From contig CAKUFI010000116.1 in NCBI GenBank assembly GCA_934647305.1, positions 1 through 6,500 of the forward strand: 6,500 nucleotides of DNA, in the 5' to 3' direction. The DNA comes from an uncultured Clostridia bacterium. GTDB taxonomy: Bacteria; Bacillota; Clostridia; Christensenellales; Aristaeellaceae. Positions 1 through 5,387 of this stretch are shown here, piece after piece. A program made the position numbers and the translations under genes. The notes beneath the pieces are model-generated. The model ran no database searches and was not told the DNA's origin. It saw nothing but the letters and a program-made list of their open reading frames with translations. Each line of letters begins with the position of its first letter. The first letter of the stretch is position 1.

Positions 1-39
1 ATTTTTGCTCTGGAAAATGAGATTTTCCGGCGCAAAAAT
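1..39. repeat. Long hairpin 1 of the upstream array
   Basis: ATTTTTGC (1-8) pairs with GCAAAAAT (32-39). After a single T/C mismatch, 10-18 pairs with 22-30 (one U-G wobble) around a GAG loop. That gives 17 pairs in 39 bases. No T-run follows, so it is not an obvious intrinsic terminator on the + strand. It may extend left of the window. Confidence 0.75.
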
Positions 40-44
40 CGTCC

Positions 45-73
45 CGCGCCCACCGTACACGCCGCTGGGCGCG
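45..73. repeat. Hairpin 2 of the upstream array
   Basis: CGCGCCCA (45-52) is the exact reverse complement of TGGGCGCG (66-73), with a 13-nt loop. This is the widest loop in the array. Confidence 0.65.
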
Positions 74-79
74 ATTGGA

Positions 80-109
80 AGTTCGAGAGGGTCGCAGCCC
101 TCTCGAACT
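80..109. repeat. Hairpin 3 of the upstream array
   Basis: AGTTCGAGAGGG (80-91) pairs perfectly with CCCTCTCGAACT (98-109), a 12-bp stem with a 6-nt loop. The stem extends a further 3 bp (77-79 with 111-113) if C110 is bulged. GGGGGGTTTT follows at 114-123, too far from the stem for a standard terminator. Confidence 0.8.
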
Positions 110-134
110 CTCCGGGGGGTTTTCGACAGTCTGT

Positions 135-156
135 GCGATTCCCTGAAGGGAATCGC
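135..156. repeat. Hairpin 4 of the upstream array
   Basis: GCGATTCCC (135-143) pairs perfectly with GGGAATCGC (148-156) around a TGAA tetraloop. Confidence 0.75.
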
Positions 157-163
157 TTCCTTG

Positions 164-180
164 CGGCCCCGTCGGGGCCG
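164..180. repeat. Hairpin 5 of the upstream array
   Basis: CGGCCCC (164-170) pairs with GGGGCCG (174-180) around a GTC loop: a compact 7-bp GC-only stem starting 7 nt after hairpin 4. Confidence 0.65.
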
Positions 181-190
181 TGGGTGGGGT

Positions 191-227
191 CCGGGGAGGC
201 GCGCGCCGTTCAGGCCGCCCTCCCCGG
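191..227. repeat. Hairpin 6 of the upstream array (alternative folds)
   Basis: CCGGGGAGG (191-199) is the reverse complement of CCTCCCCGG (219-227). Alternatives compete with it: GGGCGC (226-231) can instead pair with GCGCCC (235-240) around ATT, and GGGGT (186-190) can pair with ACCCC (253-257). In sequence this GC-rich, such folds can arise from composition alone, so confidence is lower. Confidence 0.5.
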
Positions 228-274
228 GCGCATTGCGCCCCCTTCCCCCGGAACCCCTTACCCCCACGCACCCC

Positions 275-310
275 CGCCCGGGAGCGACGCTGTCGCCCCG
301 GGCGATTTTA
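275..310 (+). terminator. Possible intrinsic terminator ahead of the operon promoter
   Basis: CGCCCGGG (275-282) pairs with CCCGGGCG (297-304). After one bulged A (283), GCGAC (284-288) pairs with GTCGC (292-296) around a 3-nt loop, giving 13 bp in total. ATTTTA (305-310) follows at once. The T-run is short, so termination strength is uncertain. Its position between the hairpin array and the promoter at 415 would suit shielding the operon from upstream read-through. Confidence 0.5.
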
Positions 311-414
311 CGTTCAACCGGAGTGCGGGCATGCGTCGCGCATACAATCATATGTTATTTGCACAAATTTCGCATTGCGTTTTAGCCTGTATACTCAAAA
401 CATTTGAATCATCG
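305..414 (+). promoter_or_regulatory. AT-rich promoter-upstream segment with small dyads
   Basis: No gene is seen here. Composition switches from very GC-rich to AT-rich. Small inverted repeats are present: ATGCG/CGCAT (331-343), ATTTG/CAAAT (357-368), CGCA/TGCG (371-379) and TCAAA-ACA-TTTGA (395-407). The last sits just upstream of the -35 box, where an activator site, an operator or an UP-like element would fit. None matches a regulator motif I can name, and arms of 4-5 bp can occur by chance. Confidence 0.3.
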
Positions 415-443
415 TTGACAGACGTAGTCGATCTTGTTATAAT
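415..443 (+). promoter_or_regulatory. Consensus SigA/sigma-70 promoter with extended -10
   Basis: The -35 box TTGACA (415-420) and -10 box TATAAT (438-443) both match consensus exactly and are separated by the ideal 17 bp. TG at 435-436 makes the extended TGN-TATAAT form. The start site is expected near 449-451, giving a 5' leader of about 113 nt before the SBP start codon. Such a promoter should be intrinsically strong, so any control would probably come from a repressor or from the leader. It is the only good promoter I see for the five genes. Confidence 0.9.
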
Positions 444-457
444 GTGGTTGCCGGGTT

Positions 458-490
458 ATGAAATGTCTTTTCCAATTCCGTTTTGAATAA
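458..490 (+). CDS. Possible leader mini-ORF (10 codons)
   Basis: An ATG about 8 nt after the predicted transcript start opens a 10-codon frame, MKCLFQFRFE, ending in TAA. It has no recognisable Shine-Dalgarno sequence and no run of one amino acid typical of attenuation peptides, so translation is doubtful. The rest of the leader to 562 shows no strong hairpin, only a distant TTTCCA/TGGAAA complementarity. Confidence 0.12.
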   Translation: MKCLFQFRFE

Positions 491-562
491 AATTTGTTTG
501 TGGAAACTTTGCGGCTTTCCCGTCCGAGAATGCCGTAGAGATAAAAAAAGGAGGTTTGGTCT

Positions 563-2437
563 ATGCGTAAGTTCCTGTCTCTCTTGCTGGTGGTCTTGAT
601 GATCACGTCTCTCTTCGGCGCCGCGTTTGCTGAAGAGATGACCGCTGTCGGTACCCCGCGCACCGAAACACTGATCGTCGAAACCCAGACTCCGACCGAC
701 GTTCCCGGCCAGTTCAACTCCTACATGCAGGGCACTCAGATGGGCTTTGGCATTCATCAGCTGATGAGCGCGATGATGTGGGAAATGGATACCGTGAAGG
801 GCGAGCAGTTCGGCGAGGTCGCCGAGGGCATGCCCGAGTCCAACGAGGACTTTACCGAGCATATCGTGAAGATTCGCCAGGGCATCAAGTGGTCTGACGG
901 CGAAGACCTCACCGCGGACGACGTGGTATTCACCTTCAACATGATCATGACCAACAAGGGCATCTCCCAGTGCGACTACTACAACACCGTGTTCGCGTCC
1001 GTCGAAAAGGTGGACGAGTACACCGTGAAGTTCGTCACCAAGGAGAGCTTCCCGCGCCTGGCGCTGAGGTTCGGCGTAACGATCTGGGGCAACGACTGCC
1101 GCATCGTTCCCGAGCACATCTACTCCAAGGTTGAGGACGTGACCACCTTCAAGGACAGCGCGCCCGTGGTCGCCGGCCCGTACACCGTCAAGGCGTATGA
1201 CGAGCTGGGCAACTGGATCCTCTATGAGCGCCGTGAAGACTGGCAGAACTCCACCGTGGGCGTCGTCACCGGCAAGATGCCGCAGGCGAAGTACATCTGG
1301 TTCCGCTATCTGGGCGACGACACGACCCGTCAGATGAGCATGATCAACAACGAAGCGGACATCCTCTGCGAAGTCACGCCTGAGATTCTCGAGGTCATGA
1401 CCGCTGCGAACGACAAGATCGCCTGCTGGTACGACGACTTCCCCTACGCGACCAGCGACGACCCCTGCTCCAAGGGCCTGTCCTTCATGATGGCGAAGGC
1501 GCCGTACGACAACGTTGATTTCCGCTGGGGCATCACCCTCGCGATGAATTTCGACGAGATCTCCATGAACATCTTCGACGGCGTGGGCCGCGCGAGCTGC
1601 TTCCCGATCCTGACCGCCACCAGCGCGATGCAGGAGCTGTACTACAAGCCGCTGCTTCCCTGGCTCGAGAACGAATTCGTGCTCGACCTGGGCGACGGCA
1701 CGACGGTGAAGCCCTTCGACTCCGGCTACGCGGCGCGCATGGCGGAGAAGCTGAACATCGAGGGTACCGAGGACGAGCTGATTGACATGTTCGGCATCGG
1801 CTGCTGGAGGTATGATCCCGACGCGGCGGCCAAGCTGCTGACCAAGGCGGGTCTCGAGAAGAAGGACGACGGCTGGTACTTCAACGGCGAGCCCTTCGTG
1901 ATCAACCTGACCTACCTGGCCGATACTGAGGCGCAGGCGGGCCGCGGCGTCATCGCGGCGTACGACCAGCTGACCAAGTTCGGCCTGAAGTGCAACCTGT
2001 CGAGCGAATCCTCCGCGACCTGGGACACCAACGCGGCGATCGGCAGCTACGACATCGCGGGCTACTGGCCGACCGGCGGCATCACCAGAGACCTGTACTC
2101 CCAGATCAACGGCTGGGACGCGGACCTGATCGTTCCGCTCGGCGAGCGCGGCTCCGGCCAGGGCTCCCGCTGGAACAACGCCGAGGCGACCGAAATCATT
2201 CACAAGCTGGCGAAGGTTTCCGCCACCAGCGACGAATCCTATGAGCTGGGCATGGAATTTGTGAAGGTTGCGATTAAGGATATGCCGTTCATCGGCTTCC
2301 ATTCCGGCGTGAAGTTTGTGCCGACCAATTCCACCTACTGGACGAATTATCCCTCCGCGGAGAATCCGTACAACGGGCCCTGGTGGTGGTGGAGCTGCTT
2401 CAAGTACATTACGACCGAGATCTCCCCTGCGGCGTAA
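563..2437 (+). CDS. ABC transporter solute-binding protein, SBP_bac_5 (Dpp/Opp) family
   Basis: This 624-residue exported binding protein captures ligand outside the membrane for the permeases encoded downstream. The ATG follows AAAGGAGG (547-554) with 8-nt spacing. Residues 1-23 form a Sec signal peptide: basic MRK, a hydrophobic core, then AFA before EE. There is no cysteine in it, so it is not the lipoprotein usual for Gram-positive SBPs. The family signature KWSDGEDLTADDVVFTF is at 109-125, and a typical C-lobe segment (YDPDAAAKLLTKAG) follows residue 410. The C-terminus carries YWTNYPSAENPYNGP followed by four tryptophans (607-610). The mature part has nine cysteines, unusual for a secreted protein. 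It is longer than typical DppA/OppA (about 530-560). The general family binds peptides, but the C-terminal pattern resembles oligosaccharide-binding members from Thermotoga as I recall them; the ligand is unproven. First gene of the operon, separated from the permeases by a hairpin. Confidence 0.93.
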   Translation: MRKFLSLLLVVLMITSLFGAAFAEEMTAVGTPRTETLIVETQTPTDVPGQFNSYMQGTQMGFGIHQLMSAMMWEMDTVKGEQFGEVAEGMPESNEDFTEHIVKIRQGIKWSDGEDLTADDVVFTFNMIMTNKGISQCDYYNTVFASVEKVDEYTVKFVTKESFPRLALRFGVTIWGNDCRIVPEHIYSKVEDVTTFKDSAPVVAGPYTVKAYDELGNWILYERREDWQNSTVGVVTGKMPQAKYIWFRYLGDDTTRQMSMINNEADILCEVTPEILEVMTAANDKIACWYDDFPYATSDDPCSKGLSFMMAKAPYDNVDFRWGITLAMNFDEISMNIFDGVGRASCFPILTATSAMQELYYKPLLPWLENEFVLDLGDGTTVKPFDSGYAARMAEKLNIEGTEDELIDMFGIGCWRYDPDAAAKLLTKAGLEKKDDGWYFNGEPFVINLTYLADTEAQAGRGVIAAYDQLTKFGLKCNLSSESSATWDTNAAIGSYDIAGYWPTGGITRDLYSQINGWDADLIVPLGERGSGQGSRWNNAEATEIIHKLAKVSATSDESYELGMEFVKVAIKDMPFIGFHSGVKFVPTNSTYWTNYPSAENPYNGPWWWWSCFKYITTEISPAA

Positions 2438-2450
2438 TTGCTGAGAAGCG

Positions 2451-2468
2451 ACCTAAGCTGAGTTAGGT
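2451..2468 (+). repeat. Small hairpin after the SBP gene
   Basis: ACCTAA (2451-2456) pairs with TTAGGT (2463-2468) around a 6-nt loop, 13 nt after the SBP stop codon and immediately before the larger hairpin at 2470. It is weak alone, but the two could stack. Confidence 0.35.
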
Positions 2469-2469
2469 T

Positions 2470-2511
2470 GGGCGTGTGTCGCCGTGAAAAGCGGCACGCG
2501 CCCTTCATTTT
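2470..2511 (+). terminator. Intercistronic hairpin, possible partial terminator or mRNA stabiliser
   Basis: The 13-nt arms 2470-2482 and 2491-2503 pair completely, with two G-U wobbles (2475-2498 and 2479-2494) and an 8-nt loop ending in AAAA. TTCATTTT (2504-2511) follows, a weak T-rich tail. No second promoter of good quality is visible between here and 2566, so the membrane genes probably depend on read-through. In many binding-protein operons, hairpins at this place keep SBP mRNA more abundant than permease mRNA; that role is inferred here. The wobble positions make the + strand RNA less stable than a fully Watson-Crick stem. Confidence 0.6.
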
Positions 2512-2565
2512 CAGATTTACGCACAAGCGCGCTCAAAATCTCCGCGCAAAAAGGAGTGGTGGCAT

Positions 2566-3564
2566 TTGAAGTTCTGGAAGTACTTTGGGCTGCGTCTGCT
2601 GACCTGGGCGCTGACCATTCTTATCGGCGTCACATTCATCTTCTTCATTCCGCGCATGTTCCCGTCCGACCCCGTGGAAACCATGATCGGACAGATTCAG
2701 TCGCGCTCCGGCCAGATGGATCCTCAGCAAATGGAATCGCTCCGCCGTTCGCTGCGCGTTCAGTTTGGTCTGGAGGGCTCGCTCGGCGAGCAGTATCTCT
2801 CCTTCCTGTGGAAGGGGCTTCTCCACTTTGATTTCGGGCCGTCGCTGATGAGCTATCCCACCCCGGCGGGCGAAATTATCTCCACCTACCTGCCCTACAC
2901 GCTGATGCTTTCGCTGTTTTCAACGGTCCTGGCGTGGTGCGTGGGCAACTTCATCGGCCTTCTCGCGGGCTTCCGCAAGGACAAGCGCTCCTCCAAAGTC
3001 ATGGAGGGCATCGCCATCTGCATTTACCCGATTCCGTATTTCATCATCGCGCTGGTGCTGCAGATCGTGTTCGCCTATCTGCTCGGGTGGTTCCCGCTGC
3101 AGACCACGATCACGACCATGGGCACGAGGGGCGCTTACATCGCGTCGCTGCTGAAGGCGAGCGTGCTGCCGGCGGTTTCACTTTTGCTGGTGGGCACCGG
3201 ATGGTGGATCATCTCGATGAAATCCATGTCCAGCACGACCGCGGCGGAGGATTTCGTGCTCTACGCGCGCTATCGCGGCCTGTCCGAGGGCAAGATCGGC
3301 AGAAGCTATGTGTTCAGGAACTCCATCCTCACGCAGGTTACGGCGCTGGCCATGAGCCTGGGCGGCGTGTTCAACGGCTCGATCATGACGGAGATCATCT
3401 TCAGCTATCCCGGCGTGGGCACGCTGATTCAGAAGGCGATTCTGCAATCGGACTACAACATGATCCTCGGCTGCATCACGATTTCGATCGTAGCAATCTC
3501 CACCGCGACGCTGATCGCCGATCTGATCTATCCGCTGATCGATCCGCGCATCCGCTACAGCTAA
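2566..3564 (+). CDS. ABC transporter permease, DppB/OppB type
   Basis: This 332-residue inner-membrane subunit forms half of the translocation channel with the next gene product. The start is taken as TTG (2566), because AAGGAG (2551-2556) lies 9 nt upstream and the resulting N-terminus (KFWKYFGLRLLTW) is typical of the family; no in-frame ATG or GTG is better placed. About six membrane helices are visible, near 11-29, 112-136, 149-174, 200-218, 255-278 and 298-320. SDPVE after helix 1 and the end DPRIRYS are family hallmarks. The EAA-type loop that docks on an ATPase starts at about residue 228 (EDFVLYARYRGLSEGKIG, then RNSIL). Length matches the family (about 310-340). The short 12-nt gap to the next gene indicates co-translation. 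The substrate cannot be read from this subunit. Confidence 0.93.
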   Translation: MKFWKYFGLRLLTWALTILIGVTFIFFIPRMFPSDPVETMIGQIQSRSGQMDPQQMESLRRSLRVQFGLEGSLGEQYLSFLWKGLLHFDFGPSLMSYPTPAGEIISTYLPYTLMLSLFSTVLAWCVGNFIGLLAGFRKDKRSSKVMEGIAICIYPIPYFIIALVLQIVFAYLLGWFPLQTTITTMGTRGAYIASLLKASVLPAVSLLLVGTGWWIISMKSMSSTTAAEDFVLYARYRGLSEGKIGRSYVFRNSILTQVTALAMSLGGVFNGSIMTEIIFSYPGVGTLIQKAILQSDYNMILGCITISIVAISTATLIADLIYPLIDPRIRYS

Positions 3565-3576
3565 GGGGGGACGCAT

Positions 3577-4413
3577 ATGAGAAAATTCTGGAGGAACACC
3601 AACGCCCGCTTCAAGATCGGGCTGATCATTACGCTGATCTTCCTGGTGATCGGCTTTGTGGTCTATTATTTCCCGCACGTCAATCCCTTTACCTACAACA
3701 CCTATCCGAAAAAGCTCCAGCCGTCGTGGGAGCACTGGCTCGGCACCACCAGCCGCGGTCAGGACATCGCGTGGCTGCTGGTGGAGGCGATTCACAATTC
3801 GCTGTCGATCGGCCTGATCGTCGCCACGATCGGCACGGTCGTCGGCGTGCTCGTGGGCCTGATCGCCGGCTTCTCCGGAGGCATTGTCGACCGCGTGCTG
3901 ACCGTGATCACCGATACCTTCGTGGTCATCCCGTCGCTGCCCATACTGGTTCTGATGACCGCGCTGATGAAGGGCTCCTCGACGGTCATGCTGATGGCGC
4001 TGGTGCTGGCCATGTTCGCCTGGGCCTGGCCCAGCCGCCAGATCCGCTCGATGGCGCTCTCGATGAAGGAGCGCGAGTTCATACAGACCGCCTGGTTCTC
4101 CGGCGAGGGCACGCTGCAGGTGGTCGTGACCGAAATTCTGCCCTACGCGCTGACCTGGTCGCTTTCCAACTTCATGAACGCGACGCTCGCGGCCATCGCG
4201 TCCGAGTCCAGCCTGGCGGTGCTCGGCCTTTCCCCCGCCAACCTGATTTCACTGGGCAACATGATCCAGTGGGCGCGCGACTACAACGCGATCTTCGCCC
4301 GCCAGTGGTTCTGGATCGGCTCGCCGATCGTCGCCACGGTGATACTGTTCATCGGCCTGTTCATGCTGATCACCGGATACAACGACTATCTTTCGATGAA
4401 GAGGGGGCGGTAA
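3577..4413 (+). CDS. ABC transporter permease, DppC/OppC type
   Basis: This 278-residue inner-membrane partner of the preceding permease begins at ATG 3577 with AGGGGGG (3564-3570) 6 nt upstream; that run overlaps the stop codon of permease 1. A cytoplasmic N-terminus and helix 1 (about 14-32) are followed by the hallmark WLGTTSRGQDIAWLL at 54-68, equivalent to the LGTDxxGRDxxSRLL motif of DppC proteins. Further helices lie near 74-98, 107-128, 133-150, 195-220 and 247-270. The EAA coupling loop is at about 167-192 (EFIQTAWFSGEGTLQ, then TEILP), with Trp where Arg or Lys is common and an acidic Glu in place of the usual His/Arg before ILP. At 278 residues it is near the short end of the family, but nothing essential appears missing. 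Two nucleotides separate its stop from the start of ATPase 1. Confidence 0.93.
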   Translation: MRKFWRNTNARFKIGLIITLIFLVIGFVVYYFPHVNPFTYNTYPKKLQPSWEHWLGTTSRGQDIAWLLVEAIHNSLSIGLIVATIGTVVGVLVGLIAGFSGGIVDRVLTVITDTFVVIPSLPILVLMTALMKGSSTVMLMALVLAMFAWAWPSRQIRSMALSMKEREFIQTAWFSGEGTLQVVVTEILPYALTWSLSNFMNATLAAIASESSLAVLGLSPANLISLGNMIQWARDYNAIFARQWFWIGSPIVATVILFIGLFMLITGYNDYLSMKRGR

Positions 4414-4415
4414 GA

Positions 4416-5387
4416 GTGCTGAAAATCGACCATCTCTCGACCTCCTATAAGACCATAAACGGGGACGTCCGCGTGGTCAACAACCTCGATTTCACGATCA
4501 ACGACAACGAGATTTTCGGCATCGCCGGCGAATCCGGCTGCGGAAAATCCACGCTGCTGAAGGCGCTGTACGACATCATCGATTTCCCGCTGCAGGTCGA
4601 TTCCGGCCGCGTGATTTTGAGCGGCGAAAAGAACGGCAAGCCCTTCCGCTACGAAACCGGCGAGATCCGCAAGACCTGGTGGAACAACATTTCCTATGTT
4701 CCGCAGGCGGCGCAGAGCGTGCTCAACCCGATCACACACCTGCGCAATCAGTTCCTGGACTCCATCCCGGAATCGCAGAAAAAGAACGAGACGAAACAGC
4801 AGACGCTCGAACGCTGCGCAGCCTACTTGAAGGAACTGGATCTCTCGCCCGACCTGCTGGGCGCGTACCCGTTCCAGCTGTCCGGCGGCATGCGACAGCG
4901 CGTGATCATCGCGCTGGCAACCTTCATGTCGCCAAACGTCGTGCTGGCGGACGAGCCGACGACCGCCCTGGACGTGGTCGTGCAGCGCGGCATACTGATG
5001 ATGCTGATGCGGCTTCAGCGCCAGCTCAAAAACACCCTGGTGCTGGTCAGCCACGACATGGGCGTTCACTACCAGATCACGAAGCGGATGGGCATCATGT
5101 ATTCGGGCAGCTTTGTCGAGCTGGGCAATACCGAGGACATTTTCAACGATCCGATTCATCCGTACACGACGATGCTGATCGGCGCGCTGCCCCGCGTGGG
5201 CGACAAGAGCCAGAAGGCGGGCATTCCGGGCCGTCCGCCGGCGCTGACCAATCCGCCGCCGGGATGCCGGTTTGCGCCGCGCTGTCCCCTGGCGAAGGAT
5301 ATTTGCCGCAGGGAATGCCCGGCGTTCACAGAGGTGCGCCCGGGACGCTTTGCGGCCTGCCACATGCTGGGCAAGGAGGTGACCTGA
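4416..5387 (+). CDS. ABC transporter ATP-binding protein, DppD/OppD type, with Fe-S-type C-terminal domain
   Basis: This 323-residue cytoplasmic ATPase powers import together with the next gene product. The start is GTG 4416, 2 nt after the permease stop, with AGGGGG (4402-4407) 8 nt upstream. The frame stays open far upstream, but that part lies inside the permease genes and is not coding. All nucleotide-binding motifs are intact: Walker A GESGCGKST (38-46), Q-loop Q97 in VPQAAQSVLNP, signature LSGGMRQR (155-162), Walker B VVLADEP (175-181) with catalytic E180, D-loop TALD, and switch H213. The oligo_HPY-type C-terminal domain (HPYTTMLIGALPRVGD) ends in cysteines 284, 290, 297 and 315 (CX5CX6CX17C), plus C301. 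DppD-type proteins are known to hold a [4Fe-4S] cluster here. The VPQAAQSVLNP form recalls oligosaccharide-type members rather than classic DppD. Confidence 0.93.
   Translation: MLKIDHLSTSYKTINGDVRVVNNLDFTINDNEIFGIAGESGCGKSTLLKALYDIIDFPLQVDSGRVILSGEKNGKPFRYETGEIRKTWWNNISYVPQAAQSVLNPITHLRNQFLDSIPESQKKNETKQQTLERCAAYLKELDLSPDLLGAYPFQLSGGMRQRVIIALATFMSPNVVLADEPTTALDVVVQRGILMMLMRLQRQLKNTLVLVSHDMGVHYQITKRMGIMYSGSFVELGNTEDIFNDPIHPYTTMLIGALPRVGDKSQKAGIPGRPPALTNPPPGCRFAPRCPLAKDICRRECPAFTEVRPGRFAACHMLGKEVT

Larger units (their letters stand above)
1..304. repeat. Tandem multi-hairpin intergenic region
   Basis: No credible gene lies here. The stretch is a succession of perfect or near-perfect inverted repeats with short loops: 1-39, 45-73, 80-109, 135-156, 164-180, 191-227 (or the alternative 226-240) and 275-304. 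Together they take up most of the 304 bases. GC content is extreme between about 110 and 304 and falls sharply after 305. Open frames that cross the region are rich in Pro, Arg, Gly and Ala, have no ribosome binding site, and look like by-products of composition. The sequence could be a composite intergenic repeat, a structured RNA or the trailer of an upstream transcript. I do not recognise a named RNA family. The left end may be cut by the window edge. Confidence 0.7.

Noticed and set aside
80..109. GTTCGAG resembling a tRNA T-arm
   Set aside because: The bases lie in the stem of a 12-bp inverted repeat rather than in a 7-nt loop, and no D-arm, anticodon arm or acceptor stem can be drawn around them.
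1..304. CRISPR array
   Set aside because: The hairpins differ in sequence and spacing; there is no direct repeat with regular spacers and no cas gene.
375..395. Second promoter with -10 TATACT (390-395)
   Set aside because: TTGCGT (375-380) is only 9 bp away and the sequence 17 bp upstream (ATTTCG) is a poor -35 box. The promoter at 415-443 is far better.
5..486. Three overlapping + strand open frames in the first 486 bases
   Set aside because: They lack ribosome binding sites, have Pro/Arg/Gly/Ala-rich composition, run through the hairpin array, and one crosses the promoter. They are not credible genes.
449..562. Riboswitch or cre (CcpA) site in the leader
   Set aside because: No stable hairpin or aptamer pattern I recognise is present. 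The best cre-like stretch (TGTGGAAACTTTGCGG) lacks the central CG in the required place.
437..2302. Long open frame of 621 codons on the - strand opposite the SBP gene
   Set aside because: It is entirely antisense to a gene with clear family motifs. Its translation is rich in Arg, His, Val, Gly, Ala and Asp with no recognisable domain, as expected when a GC-rich gene is read on the opposite strand. Its C-terminal end also runs through the promoter region.
2934..4415. 1.48-kb upstream extension in frame with ATPase 1, suggesting a fusion protein
   Set aside because: The extension overlaps both permease genes in another frame, is rich in Arg, His, Asp, Gly and Ala, and lacks membrane segments. 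GTG 4416 with its own Shine-Dalgarno gives the standard ATPase N-terminus.
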